A stretch of 45,808 nucleotides of DNA from Bacteroidota bacterium (GCA_018268135.1 JAFDXD010000028.1:1-45808), one strand, 5' to 3'; positions 33,569 through 43,414 are shown, counted from the first letter of the stretch. The notes: a model not told the origin generated them from the sequence alone. Made by a program: numbers and translations.

Positions 33569-36500
33569 TTAAAAAGTAAGAGATAAGTTAACCCCAATTC
33601 TTCTTGTAGTAGGAGCTGCAGAAAACTCTAATCCTTGTACACTTGAGTTACCAAAGCTACTAACTTCCGGATCGAAATGAGTATATTTAGGGAAACCAGG
33701 TGCATAATAGAATATGTTTCTTGCACTTATGCTAAAAGTAATACCTGATATACGAGATTTACCTAATAATGATTTTGGTAAATCATAACCTAAAGTTACT
33801 TCCCTTAACCTGTAAACGGTAGCATCATACACATTCCACTCTGTAGCAGTGTTAATAGCAAAAGTATTACCATTTGAAGGAGAGAACCACAGGTCATTTG
33901 GAGTAATACGGGTTTGATTTGGAACAGTTTTACCATTCACCAAAATAGCTTTACCGGTTAATGGATCACCATAAACTCCAGGAATTACAAAACCTGTTTC
34001 TCTGTCCTCAGTATCTTTAGTAACACCTCTACCTAATTCTGAAGAAATTGTAACACTTGAAATATCTCCACCTTTAGTCATATCAAACAGCACACTGGCA
34101 AAAAATCCTTTGTACTTGAATGTGTTAGTAATACCTAACTTATAATCTGGGTTAGGATTTCCAATTTGATACATTTGATTGGGATCTTCAATCATTGAAC
34201 CGTTTGCAGGATTAATTAACAAAGCACCGGTAGCGCTATCCCTGAACACTTTACTACCGTATAAGAAACCAAATGGTTTACCGGGTTCCAATTCAGTAGT
34301 ATTATCAGTAAATCCACCACCAAGGTTGATTCTTTGAACACCTTCTGTTAAGGCAACTACTGTATTTCTGTTTTGAGTGAACGCTCCTTTAATTTCCCAA
34401 TTAAAAGATTTGCTTTGTATTGGGCGTAAGGTAAGTTCAATTTCAACTCCTTTGTTTCTGATGCTACCGGCATTTGTAAATGAATTAGAATAACCGGTAG
34501 ATGGAGCTAATGTAACAGGTGTAAGTAAGTTGTAGGAAAATTTATTATAATAAGTGAAATCTAATGAAACATATCTTTTATAGAAGGTTAATTCAGTACC
34601 TACTTCCGTTTCTCTTGAAAATTCCGGTTGCAAATCAGGATTTTTTGAAGAAGAACTAATAGCACCATTAGGCTGTCCTAAATAACCAGAACCTAAACCA
34701 AATGTATTGTACACATTATAAGGATCAGTATCGTTACCTACTTTAGCCCAACCTGCTCTTAACTTGCCATATTCCAAAAATCCTTTACCCATTTTAAATG
34801 CATCGGTAAAAACAAATGATCCGGATACAGATGGGTAAAAATAACTCCTGTTTTGTATTGGCAAAGTAGAGGATATATCATTGCGACCTGTAAGCGTAAG
34901 AAATGCAAAGTTTTTATATCCTAAGTCCACTTCTCCCAAAAATCCTATAATTCTTTTTTCAGAATAGCCATTTGAGGTTCTAACATCCGCAGGTAAAAAG
35001 TTCGCAATAGTATGTAATCCCCTCACAATATAACCACCCCCACCGGTTTCGCCACCACTTGTAAATATGCTTGTAGCAAGTCGTTGGTTAAAATCTGTAC
35101 CTGCAAGTACTTTAGTAGTAAAGTTATCGCCTGTATTAGGGGTAAGGGTAAACATCAGGTTTGCCTGAGTTTCTTGTTTTTTATAATTGGTTAATTCTAA
35201 TGAACCTAATCCGCCACGGGAACTAACTTCCTGAACGGTAGTACGGCCTAACTGGCTAATATCAGTACCGGCACCTACATCTACTTTAACCCATTTAGCT
35301 ATTTGATAATCTAAATGTGTGTTAGCAATTATCCTTTCAGAAATTGTATTAACAGTATTGTATTTGGCAGCCCAAAAAGGGTTATCAAACTGAGTACCCA
35401 CAAAAGAAATGCTGTTTCCAAGTTTATCTTCATAAGGCAACGACATATCCCAACTACGGCCAAGAAACATAGAGCGGCCAAATTGAGAAGAAGCGCCAGC
35501 CTGATTTTCACCAAATAATCCACCATTTTGGTTAGAGCGGCTATAACTAAAGTTAGCCCTTACTCCTAAGCCATTGGTTAGCCTGCTAAAACCACCAAGA
35601 CCAATATTAGTTCTGGTAAAGCGGTTATTAGGTACATACCCTGAGTGAGAAAGCTGTGAAGCAGTTAAAGCAAAACTGGTTTTTTCATCACCGCCGGTAA
35701 ATCCTATAGAATTTTCGGTAACTACCCCGGTTTTAAATTGATCTTTAACATTATTGGGATAAGCTCTGTAAGCCACTAATCCTGTTGGGAAAAGTTCGGG
35801 ATAGGTTCTTTTATAATCTGCCCATACTGCAACGGAGTCATTGCCCGGAGAGCCAAAGCGTGCTCCCCAAGAGCCATTAGAACCGCCACCAGCAACGCCT
35901 TGCGAGCCTGTACCATATTTATTTTGATAATCAGGCAGGTTAGAAATATTTTCAAATGAAATAGAAGATTTTGCATTTACTTCCATTCCTTTACGAGCCC
36001 TACTTACGCTACCTGATTTAGTAGTAATAAGCACTACACCATTAGAAGCACGTGAGCCATAAAGTGCAGCCGCAGAAGCACCTTTAAGAATAGTCATATT
36101 TGCTATATCATTAGGGTCTAAGTCAGAAAGACCAGTACCATACGCACCGGAGCCTCCTAACGAGTTATCACCTACCTGGTCGTTACTAAAGGGAACACCA
36201 TCTACTACTATTAAGGGTTGGTTATCTCCATAAAAAGAGGAGTTACCACGAATTTGAATACGGGTGGCCGAGCCAGGAGTTCCTTGAGAAGTACGGATAT
36301 CTACACCCGCAACTTTACCTTGTAAACCTTTTAGTACATCCGGCTCAGACTTTTGAAGTAATACACCAGGATCTACTTTTGTAACGGCATATCCGGTTGT
36401 TTTTTCTGACCTTCTGATACCTGCTGCTGTTACAACAACTGCAGTAAGTTCAGGAGCGCCGGAGCGGGAAACCGTAACATTTACAACAGATTCAGTACCA

Positions 36501-36748
36501 ACATGAACATCTTTTGCAGTAATACCAACGCCGCTAATTGTTAAAACAGCGCCCTTGGGTACTGATAATCTGTAAAAACCCTGAGCATCAGCAGAAGCCC
36601 CTGATCTTGTACCTTTTACTCTAATGGATGCCCCTTCTACAGGAGCCCCTTTGTCGTCTGTGATTGTACCGGTCACCACCCGGTTTTGCGCAAATGCAAA
36701 TACTCCGCAAAGCATAAGCATTGTGAACAGTGATAAAAATCTTCTCAT
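33569..36748 (-). CDS. SusC/RagA-family TonB-linked outer-membrane transporter
   Basis: A 1059-residue TonB-dependent channel. Signal peptide MRRFLSLFTMLMLCGVFAFA; then the carboxypeptidase-regulatory-like beta-sandwich (about 22-100: VVTGTITDDKGAPVEGASIRVKG); then the plug domain (about 115-240: KVAGVDIRTSQGTPGSATRI, IRGNSSFYGDNQPLIVVDGV, ASAAALYGSRASNGVVLITT), which holds the SusC signature with the short TonB-box-like segment preceding. The remainder is a 22-strand barrel ending in a terminal Phe (IGVNLSLTF). It imports oligomers captured by the SusD partner, using energy from TonB. First gene of a three-gene unit. A near -7 match (TACTTTTA, 36777-36784) lies about 30 bp upstream. No sigma/anti-sigma pair or hydrolase is adjacent. 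Confidence 0.95.
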   Translation of the reverse strand: MRRFLSLFTMLMLCGVFAFAQNRVVTGTITDDKGAPVEGASIRVKGTRSGASADAQGFYRLSVPKGAVLTISGVGITAKDVHVGTESVVNVTVSRSGAPELTAVVVTAAGIRRSEKTTGYAVTKVDPGVLLQKSEPDVLKGLQGKVAGVDIRTSQGTPGSATRIQIRGNSSFYGDNQPLIVVDGVPFSNDQVGDNSLGGSGAYGTGLSDLDPNDIANMTILKGASAAALYGSRASNGVVLITTKSGSVSRARKGMEVNAKSSISFENISNLPDYQNKYGTGSQGVAGGGSNGSWGARFGSPGNDSVAVWADYKRTYPELFPTGLVAYRAYPNNVKDQFKTGVVTENSIGFTGGDEKTSFALTASQLSHSGYVPNNRFTRTNIGLGGFSRLTNGLGVRANFSYSRSNQNGGLFGENQAGASSQFGRSMFLGRSWDMSLPYEDKLGNSISFVGTQFDNPFWAAKYNTVNTISERIIANTHLDYQIAKWVKVDVGAGTDISQLGRTTVQEVSSRGGLGSLELTNYKKQETQANLMFTLTPNTGDNFTTKVLAGTDFNQRLATSIFTSGGETGGGGYIVRGLHTIANFLPADVRTSNGYSEKRIIGFLGEVDLGYKNFAFLTLTGRNDISSTLPIQNRSYFYPSVSGSFVFTDAFKMGKGFLEYGKLRAGWAKVGNDTDPYNVYNTFGLGSGYLGQPNGAISSSSKNPDLQPEFSRETEVGTELTFYKRYVSLDFTYYNKFSYNLLTPVTLAPSTGYSNSFTNAGSIRNKGVEIELTLRPIQSKSFNWEIKGAFTQNRNTVVALTEGVQRINLGGGFTDNTTELEPGKPFGFLYGSKVFRDSATGALLINPANGSMIEDPNQMYQIGNPNPDYKLGITNTFKYKGFFASVLFDMTKGGDISSVTISSELGRGVTKDTEDRETGFVIPGVYGDPLTGKAILVNGKTVPNQTRITPNDLWFSPSNGNTFAINTATEWNVYDATVYRLREVTLGYDLPKSLLGKSRISGITFSISARNIFYYAPGFPKYTHFDPEVSSFGNSSVQGLEFSAAPTTRRIGVNLSLTF

Positions 36749-36897
36749 GTGCGATTAGTTAAATTTTTATGAAACGTAAAAGTAAGGATATTCTATTAAG
36801 ATAAAAAAATTGTTAAATCTTTTTTTAAGTGTAACCTTCTTTAACCTAATAGTGGACAACTCAGTTATAAAAAGTGCTGCAAAGTGTTTAAAAAATC

Positions 36898-38964
36898 TTA
36901 AAATTTATATATCATCTGAAGTCTAACCTCAGTTTTATGGTTTTTATTAATCAAATCCAGCCCGGAGCTGATGCTTTGCTGGTTAGGATAAATGGTTTGG
37001 GCAAATTTGCCCCAAAAAGATAGTTTTTTACCGGCATCATAATTTAAGTTGATATAATATTTATACCCAGTTCCATAAAATACGGGAATGGAAAAATTAT
37101 ATAAAACATCGCTTTCATAAGCATATAAGCGGCTATTGTAGTCATCTGTTTGAAAATATTGAAGCCTTATATTTCCTGAAAATTTGGCCATGGGAGGCAC
37201 ATAGAATACATCTGTATAAAATAAAAATCCCTGTGAGGCATCATCGCCTTTTTTATCATACCATACTACTTCTGCCCTGCTTCTTAAAGTAACAACAGGA
37301 CTTACTTTGAAGGTAAATTGGGTACGCCAGTCTTTTTTGGGCTTAGGCACAATAGGATTTAGGGTAATATCATTAGGATTATCATTAATTGATTTTGTTT
37401 CTGACTTATAGCGCATATACATTTCCAACTGCTTATTGGGTTTATAAGTAGCTTGTAGTAGGTAATCAGAGCCAGTGCTTGGAGCATCAATCCGGAATTT
37501 TAGCCACGGAAATTTATACATATCTGCATACGCATCTATGCGCCAAGCATCATTTGGCCTCACTGATATACCAGAAAAAAAACCTCTTTCGTTAGTAGGA
37601 TAAGTACCTTCTGTAAAGGCATTGGAATATAAAGACTGATACCCTTTAGATATATTCCTGTATAAAAAACTCATATCTACATTTTTAGCAACACTAATCA
37701 ATAAACCGCTAACAAGTGCCCCATATTTTTTTTGAGAAGTGGCTGCTTCGCCAAAAAAGTGCATATTCTTATATGTATAACTATAATCTAAACTATAGTT
37801 ACCAAAGCTTTTGCCTGAAAGGGCATATAAATTATAAGGATAATTTTCTTTAATAAGGGGGTATTTAAAATGATATTGAATAGCATTGATACCCAGGTGG
37901 AGGCGGTTAAGTTGGTAACTAAAATTGCCGCCAAATGCCATTTGCGTTTGAGAGCCTTTGTTAGCCAATTCGCTTGGGGTACGGTGGTAACCTGATGTTT
38001 GCAGAGATGACACAAATTCATCCATTGACTGAGAAGTATCGGCAGCATTAAAATTGGCATCTACTTTTTTATAAGAGCCAAAAATAGTTGCCTCCCATTT
38101 ATTTTTACCAATGGTAATACCTGCCCCTCTGTGAAAATTAATTTCACCAGAAGAGCTATATGGGCGCAATACCGGAGACTCTCTTTTTACTGACAAAATA
38201 TCGGGGCCTTTTTTGTAAGCCAGGTTCATCCATTGAGTAAGCCCCTGCCCCAAATTAACAGTGTAATCACCCAAAGCAAGTGATTTAATGATACCGGAAT
38301 TTCTTAGAAAAAAATGTGCTGAATAAAAATCAAACCCCTGTTTTTGCCCTCCTTTAAAAAATTGCTCCCCGGGATCTTTTTCTCCTACCACACCATACTG
38401 CAAAAGATTTTTATAACTATATTTAAAACGCACAAATAGCTTTTGTGGTGAGCCTGGGTAATAACTGTTTGATACGGAAGGGTCGACCAAATACCCTTTG
38501 GCTTTTTCTAAAGTTTGGCCTGCTCTTACTAATAAAGACCGATTTCCACCTTTTAGCCTGTCTTTGAAAGAACTAAACAGGTTAGCTTCTTCACTAACGG
38601 TGATGTATGGACGAATTTTTCTTATGGTATTAATATCCCAACCAGGTATGGCCTGTATTTCATAAATGCTTAAAAATTTTCCTAAAATAGTACGGTAAGA
38701 AATCAGGTTTTGTACCTGCATTGGGCTAAGCACTTTCAACTCATTTAAATCATCTGCATCAGCGTAATTGAGGTTAATGGGGTTTCGTTGAAATTGTACC
38801 ATTTCCTGCAGATAAGAATCGTCTTCCGTTTCCATATCATCATTATTGGCAGTAATATTTTCTAACTCTTCTTCTGTAGAGGAAGATACAGGCGTTTCTT
38901 TTACCTGGGCCTTTGCAAGTCCAAATATCAGGAGGAGAAAGCTGAGAAAAAATAATTTTTTCAT
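36898..38964 (-). CDS. Outer-membrane barrel protein with N-terminal helix-hairpin-helix motifs
   Basis: A 688-residue exported protein. Signal peptide MKKLFFLSFLLLIFGLAKA; an acidic linker (EEELENITANNDDMETEDDS); then a ComEA-like double helix-hairpin-helix (about 63-122: NPINLNYADADDLNELKVLS, FLSIYEIQAIPGWDINTIRK); then about 550 residues of alternating aromatic strands ending in Phe (VRLQMIYKF), as in an outer-membrane barrel. HhH motifs of the ComEA type usually bind DNA non-specifically. Seen together, this suggests a periplasmic-facing DNA-binding head on an outer-membrane barrel, but no experiment for this family is known to me. It overlaps the upstream barrel gene by 4 bp (ATGA), so the two are translationally coupled. 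dprA lies about 4.5 kb away. Low-GC composition is like the neighbours. Confidence 0.8.
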   Translation of the reverse strand: MKKLFFLSFLLLIFGLAKAQVKETPVSSSTEEELENITANNDDMETEDDSYLQEMVQFQRNPINLNYADADDLNELKVLSPMQVQNLISYRTILGKFLSIYEIQAIPGWDINTIRKIRPYITVSEEANLFSSFKDRLKGGNRSLLVRAGQTLEKAKGYLVDPSVSNSYYPGSPQKLFVRFKYSYKNLLQYGVVGEKDPGEQFFKGGQKQGFDFYSAHFFLRNSGIIKSLALGDYTVNLGQGLTQWMNLAYKKGPDILSVKRESPVLRPYSSSGEINFHRGAGITIGKNKWEATIFGSYKKVDANFNAADTSQSMDEFVSSLQTSGYHRTPSELANKGSQTQMAFGGNFSYQLNRLHLGINAIQYHFKYPLIKENYPYNLYALSGKSFGNYSLDYSYTYKNMHFFGEAATSQKKYGALVSGLLISVAKNVDMSFLYRNISKGYQSLYSNAFTEGTYPTNERGFFSGISVRPNDAWRIDAYADMYKFPWLKFRIDAPSTGSDYLLQATYKPNKQLEMYMRYKSETKSINDNPNDITLNPIVPKPKKDWRTQFTFKVSPVVTLRSRAEVVWYDKKGDDASQGFLFYTDVFYVPPMAKFSGNIRLQYFQTDDYNSRLYAYESDVLYNFSIPVFYGTGYKYYINLNYDAGKKLSFWGKFAQTIYPNQQSISSGLDLINKNHKTEVRLQMIYKF

Positions 38965-39851
38965 TTTGCAGCTCCCTTAAAGTTTACAATTAGCAATAGC
39001 CCCGGTGAAAAACCCAATTGGGGATGATAGCTTGCTGACACATCCAATCTTAGATTTTTCCAAGCCACTCCTGCCCCTGCAAAACCCCCTCCTGTTTCAC
39101 TCATAAAGCCTGCCCTTGCAAAAAACTGTTTTGCAAACTGGTACTGCACCCCACCAATTACATTAATGGATTTGTCTTCTTCTTTTACCATCTCAGCGCT
39201 TGCATAAAAATGATCCGATACATCATAGCCCAATCCAAATTTATAAGCAGAGGCGAGTTTTTCATCCGTATACTTATCCAGCTTTCCTCCTACAGGATTG
39301 TACACATGAATACCTGCATTTAATTGATCGGTAAGATGAATGATGGTACCAATTTCAAAATTTACTGTTGAAGCGCTATTATATCCCGGAATACGGTATC
39401 CATAATAATTAAACTGCACCCCCAAATCTACCTTGCTACCCAAACTACGTGCATAAGCTAGCCCAATTTTATTTTCTGAAAAATTGCTGAAGCCGCCATA
39501 ATTGGCCTGCAGGCCAAAATTTCCCATTTTTGTGGGCATTGCTAAGGCTACGCCATAAACACTGTTTTCTGCTAATAAAAATCTTCGCTCGCCATACACA
39601 CCTACTCCTGCAGTTTTTACCTGTGCTAAAGCTGCCTGGTTGTTTGTAAATGAAAAAGGATCAACCTGCTTTGTAGAATACGCCCCCAAACTAAGATAAG
39701 GCATACTTAAGCTATAACGAAGTGATTGCGAATAAACGTTACTATTGCTTATGCATAAAAAAGCCCAAAGTAACAAAGCTTGTAACTTATTTCTCAAAAC
39801 AGTAATTTTTAATACGATTGCCAAGTTATGTAAAATATGCAAAAAGACCAC
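38961..39851 (-). CDS. Outer-membrane barrel protein, PorV/PorQ-like
   Basis: A 296-residue exported protein. ATG at 39851 gives a long N-terminus; the most regular signal peptide (LRNKLQALLLWAFLCISNSNVYS, then QSLRYSLS) begins at codon 19, a TTG at 39795-39797, which may be the real start. The mature part is a 14-strand-like barrel with the FadL/PorV/PorQ look: LSLGAYSTKQVDPFSFTNNQ, YGVALAMPTKMGNFGLQANY, GVQFNYYGYRIPGYNS and a repeat-like C-terminus (FSPGLLLIVNFKGAAK). PorV and PorQ are T9SS shuttle and attachment proteins, but many relatives have no assigned role. It overlaps the HhH barrel gene by 4 bp and is divergent from folD, 48 bp apart. Confidence 0.8.
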   Translation of the reverse strand: MVFLHILHNLAIVLKITVLRNKLQALLLWAFLCISNSNVYSQSLRYSLSMPYLSLGAYSTKQVDPFSFTNNQAALAQVKTAGVGVYGERRFLLAENSVYGVALAMPTKMGNFGLQANYGGFSNFSENKIGLAYARSLGSKVDLGVQFNYYGYRIPGYNSASTVNFEIGTIIHLTDQLNAGIHVYNPVGGKLDKYTDEKLASAYKFGLGYDVSDHFYASAEMVKEEDKSINVIGGVQYQFAKQFFARAGFMSETGGGFAGAGVAWKNLRLDVSASYHPQLGFSPGLLLIVNFKGAAK

Positions 39852-39887
39852 GCATTTTTTAATACCAGTAGTTCAATTTTTGTTTAA

Positions 39888-39895
39888 TATTTTTG
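39888..39895 (+). promoter_or_regulatory. -7 element of the folD-queE promoter
   Basis: TATTTTTG, an exact TAnnTTTG match, ends only 4 bp before the folD ATG at 39900. The transcript would therefore start at or next to the start codon, suggesting leaderless mRNA. No clear -33 TTG. Confidence 0.5.
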
Positions 39896-39899
39896 CAGG

Positions 39900-40778
39900 A
39901 TGCAAATATTAGATGGCAAACTTGTATCGCAAGCAGTAAAAGAAGATTTAAAGAATAAAACTGATATTCTTATAAAAGAAAATAAAAAAGTACCTCATCT
40001 GGCAGCTATTTTGATTGGTAACAATGGCGCCAGCGAAACTTACGTGGCAAGTAAAATAAAAAATTGCCATGATATTGGTTTTAAAAGTACCCTAATTAGG
40101 TTTGATGCAGCAGTTAATGAAGCAGAAGTAATTGAAGCTATCCATACTTTAAATGAAGACGAAGATGTGGATGGCATATTGGTACAGCTACCCTTACCTA
40201 AGCAAATAAATGAAGAAAAAATTATTAATCTAATACACCCATCAAAGGATGTGGATGGGTTTCATCCAATAAGTGTAGGCAAAATGGTACAGGGCCTTCC
40301 TTCTTTTATTTCGGCAACCCCCTATGGCATAATGCTATTACTACAACATTACAAAATAGATACTGTAGGCAAACATGCGGTAGTTATTGGCCGCAGCAAT
40401 ATTGTAGGCAGGCCAATGAGTATCCTACTTAGTCAAAACACTAATCCCGGAAATTGTACAGTTACTCTCTGCCATAGCCGTACACAGCATTTAAAAGAAA
40501 TTTGCCTTCAGGCAGATATAATAGTGGCAGCATTAGGCATACCCGGATTTTTAAAAGAAGATATGGTAAAGCCCGGAGCCATAGTTATTGATGTAGGTAT
40601 TACAAGGATAGAAGACAAAACTAAAAAAAGCGGCTATGCATTAAAAGGCGATGTAGATTTTGAAAATGTTGCAGCAAAATGCAGCTATATTACTCCAGTG
40701 CCGGGTGGCGTAGGCCTTATGACAATTGCCGCATTATTAACCAATACCTATCAGGCAGTTTTACAAAAAAATAATTAA
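39900..40778 (+). CDS. folD: Bifunctional methylene-THF dehydrogenase / methenyl-THF cyclohydrolase
   Basis: A 292-residue enzyme of one-carbon metabolism that converts 5,10-methylene-THF to 10-formyl-THF, supplying purine synthesis and initiator-tRNA formylation. Motifs: YVASKIKNCHDIG with the YxxxK pair Tyr48-Lys52, DGILVQLPLPKQI, VDGFHPISVGKM, the NAD(P) region VVIGRSNIVGRPMSILL, and the C-terminal signature ITPVPGGVGLMTIAALL. Length is normal. It is followed after 4 bp by queE, so the two are one transcript. The promoter box directly abuts the start codon. Confidence 0.96.
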   Translation: MQILDGKLVSQAVKEDLKNKTDILIKENKKVPHLAAILIGNNGASETYVASKIKNCHDIGFKSTLIRFDAAVNEAEVIEAIHTLNEDEDVDGILVQLPLPKQINEEKIINLIHPSKDVDGFHPISVGKMVQGLPSFISATPYGIMLLLQHYKIDTVGKHAVVIGRSNIVGRPMSILLSQNTNPGNCTVTLCHSRTQHLKEICLQADIIVAALGIPGFLKEDMVKPGAIVIDVGITRIEDKTKKSGYALKGDVDFENVAAKCSYITPVPGGVGLMTIAALLTNTYQAVLQKNN

Positions 40779-40782
40779 GTAA

Positions 40783-41400
40783 GTGAGTTCAAATAATGAC
40801 AGTAATATGTTGCCGGTAATGGAGCATTTTTATACCCTTCAGGGCGAAGGAAACCATCAGGGCCGAGCCGCTTATTTTATTAGGTTAGGCGGCTGCGATG
40901 TTGGTTGTGTATGGTGCGATGTAAAAGAAAGTTGGGAAGCAGATAATCATCCAAAAATTTCGATACCTGATCTTGTAAGTGCTGTAAAAAAAACGCCTGC
41001 AAAATTGGTTGTGATTACCGGCGGCGAGCCTTTATTGCATCAACTGGATGCTTTAACAAAAAGCTTGCAGGAAAATGGATTTGAAACAAATATTGAAACT
41101 TCGGGCTCCTCTCCATTAAGCGGAAGCTGGGACTGGGTATGCCTTTCTCCCAAAAAATTTAAAGCGCCATTGCCTGAAGTTATTGCAGTTGCCAATGAAT
41201 TAAAAATAATTGTATTCAATAAATCCGATTTCGCATGGGCTGAAAAATATGCAGCTCAGGTTCCTTCCACTTGCAAAAGATACTTACAACCGGAATGGGG
41301 GAAGTCTGCTGAAATTATGCCCGCAATTATTGATTATATAAAAGATAATCCACAATGGCAGCTAAGCTTGCAAATACACAAGTTTATCAATGTGCCTTAA
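40783..41400 (+). CDS. queE: 7-carboxy-7-deazaguanine synthase (radical SAM)
   Basis: A 205-residue radical-SAM enzyme that converts 6-carboxy-tetrahydropterin to 7-carboxy-7-deazaguanine in queuosine biosynthesis. The 4Fe-4S cluster motif is CDVGCVWC (Cys38, Cys42, Cys45), a CX3CX2C arrangement as in canonical radical SAM enzymes. FYTLQGEGNHQGRAAYFIR is the substrate segment and ITGGEPLLHQLDAL the GGE motif for SAM binding. The frame begins with GTG at 40783, 4 bp after folD; an ATG at 40807 (codon 9, MLPVMEHFYTLQ) is a more ordinary start. Other queuosine genes are not in the window. Co-transcribed with folD. No terminator between queE and the next gene 76 bp away. Confidence 0.95.
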   Translation: MSSNNDSNMLPVMEHFYTLQGEGNHQGRAAYFIRLGGCDVGCVWCDVKESWEADNHPKISIPDLVSAVKKTPAKLVVITGGEPLLHQLDALTKSLQENGFETNIETSGSSPLSGSWDWVCLSPKKFKAPLPEVIAVANELKIIVFNKSDFAWAEKYAAQVPSTCKRYLQPEWGKSAEIMPAIIDYIKDNPQWQLSLQIHKFINVP

Positions 41401-41476
41401 GTAAAAATGCTTATTTAACAGTATTGAAATATTTTAGTAATTAATTCGTTTTAACTTCATTCCTCCAAAGAATAAG

Positions 41477-43414
41477 ATGAAACATTTGAAACCTTTTTTT
41501 TACAAAACCGCCTTCCTTATATTTTTAACAGGTATATTTTATTTTACTTCTTACGCACAGTGGTACAATCCTGATAAGGTAAATAAAAAAGCCGGCAATA
41601 TTTATGCACAGGCTTATGAAGAAGCTACAGACGGCAAATACAATGAAGCCATTGTACACCTAAATGAAGCGTTAAAAGCAGACCCTAAATTTGTAGATGT
41701 GTACTTATCACGGGCAGGCATATACGCAAATTTAAAAAATTATACTGCTTCTGTTGCCGATTTTGAAACGGCATTAAGCATGGATAAAATGTATGCATCT
41801 ACCTATCTGCTACCTTATTCCATTTCTTTGGCCGGACTGGGTGAATTTGTAAAAGCCCTTCAGGCGGTAGATAGCTTTTTAAGCAATCCCACATTGAATA
41901 AACAAAGTATCAATGCAGGAAATTACAGAAAGAAGACTTATGAATTTGCAATTGATTTTGCAAAAAAACACCCATCGGCTGGTTATATTTTTGCGCCAAA
42001 AAATATGGGCGACAGCATTAATAGTACTGCATTGGAATATTTTCCATCTTTAACTATTGATGGCAGCAAAATGATTTTTACAAGGCGCATCAACAATGAT
42101 GAAGATTTTTATGAAAGTGATTATACAAATGGGCATTGGAGCAAAGCCAGGCCGGTAGGCGGCAAAATCAATACTAACCTTAATGAGGGTGCACAAAATA
42201 TTTCGCAGGATGGAAACTGGCTGATATTTACAGGATGCAATTATCCCGAAGGGCAGGGAAGTTGCGATTTGTATATAGCTTATAAAACAAAAGCCGGAGG
42301 CTGGACGGAACCGGAAAATCTCGGGCCAATTGTAAATACTGATTTTTGGGAATCATCTCCCTCATTATCGCCTGATAAAAGAGACTTATACTTTGCAAGC
42401 GACAGGCCTGGAGGGTATGGTGGTAAAGATATTTGGGTAACACATAGAAGTATTACCGGAAAATGGAGCAGGCCCGAAAATGCCGGCCCCACCATCAACA
42501 CAAAAGGAGATGAAGGTTGCCCTTTTATTCATGCTGATAATGAAACCCTATATTTTAACAGCAATGGCCATGAGGGGTATGGTATGACAGACTTGTTTGT
42601 AGCCAGAAAGCAGGCAGATGGTTCGTGGAGTGAGCCTGAAAATTTAGGATATCCAATTAATACTATTGATGATGAAGGCTCTTTGATTGTATCATCAGAT
42701 GGCAAAACATCATATTATGCCAGCGATGGAGCCGACACCCGTGGGGGGCTTGACCTTTACAGTTTTACTTTAAGAGATGATATCAGGGCCCAAAAAACAC
42801 TTTGGGTAAAAGGTAAAGTGTATGATAAAAAAACTAATGCCGGCCTACCCTCTACGGTAGAACTAACGGACATCAGTACCCGAAAAACTGTATCGACCCT
42901 GCAAACGGATGAAGAAGGACAATACTTAGTAACATTGCCTGTAGGGAAAGATTATGCCTTTAATGTAAATAGGAAAGGGTACCTGTTTTATTCAGACAAT
43001 TTTTCCATGCAGGGCAACCTTCCAGATTCAGCAATGGTTGTAAATATTCCGCTACAACCAATAGAAAAAGGGGCTTCCATCGTTTTAAAAAATATATTCT
43101 TTGATGTAAATAAATTTAACCTAAAGCCCGAGTCGCTTACAGAATTAGATAAGGTGATACAGCTCCTAACAGACCATCCTAAACTAAGCATACAGATAAG
43201 CGGGTTTACCGATAATGTAGGGAAGCCATCGGATAATATGTTGCTTAGCATTCAAAGGGCTAAAGCTGTTACCAATTACTTTCAAAGCAAAGGTATAGAC
43301 AGCAAAAGGCTTTCTGCCAAAGGATTTGGCGAGCAAAAACCCATTGCTGATAATCAAACTGAAACGGGCAGGGCAATGAACAGGCGAACAGAACTTAGCA
43401 TTCTTTCTGATTGA
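41477..43414 (+). CDS. PorE-like OmpA-family outer-membrane lipoprotein/periplasmic protein (TPR, PD40, CRD, OmpA)
   Basis: A 645-residue exported protein with the order of domains known from PorE of the type IX secretion system: signal sequence (MKHLKPFFYKTAFLIFLTGIF), TPR region (about 35-150, GKYNEAIVHLNEALKADPKF), a WD40-like/PD40 beta-propeller (about 185-430, with repeats SPSLSPDKRDLYFASDRPGG and GCPFIHADNETLYFNSNGHE), a carboxypeptidase-regulatory-like domain (about 438-525), and an OmpA C-terminal domain (about 532-645, NIFFDVNKFNLKPESL and GFTDNVGKPSDN) that binds peptidoglycan. PorE anchors the T9SS to peptidoglycan in P. gingivalis, but Bacteroidota have several paralogues, so T9SS function is inferred. 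No lipobox Cys is obvious. Confidence 0.88.
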   Translation: MKHLKPFFYKTAFLIFLTGIFYFTSYAQWYNPDKVNKKAGNIYAQAYEEATDGKYNEAIVHLNEALKADPKFVDVYLSRAGIYANLKNYTASVADFETALSMDKMYASTYLLPYSISLAGLGEFVKALQAVDSFLSNPTLNKQSINAGNYRKKTYEFAIDFAKKHPSAGYIFAPKNMGDSINSTALEYFPSLTIDGSKMIFTRRINNDEDFYESDYTNGHWSKARPVGGKINTNLNEGAQNISQDGNWLIFTGCNYPEGQGSCDLYIAYKTKAGGWTEPENLGPIVNTDFWESSPSLSPDKRDLYFASDRPGGYGGKDIWVTHRSITGKWSRPENAGPTINTKGDEGCPFIHADNETLYFNSNGHEGYGMTDLFVARKQADGSWSEPENLGYPINTIDDEGSLIVSSDGKTSYYASDGADTRGGLDLYSFTLRDDIRAQKTLWVKGKVYDKKTNAGLPSTVELTDISTRKTVSTLQTDEEGQYLVTLPVGKDYAFNVNRKGYLFYSDNFSMQGNLPDSAMVVNIPLQPIEKGASIVLKNIFFDVNKFNLKPESLTELDKVIQLLTDHPKLSIQISGFTDNVGKPSDNMLLSIQRAKAVTNYFQSKGIDSKRLSAKGFGEQKPIADNQTETGRAMNRRTELSILSD

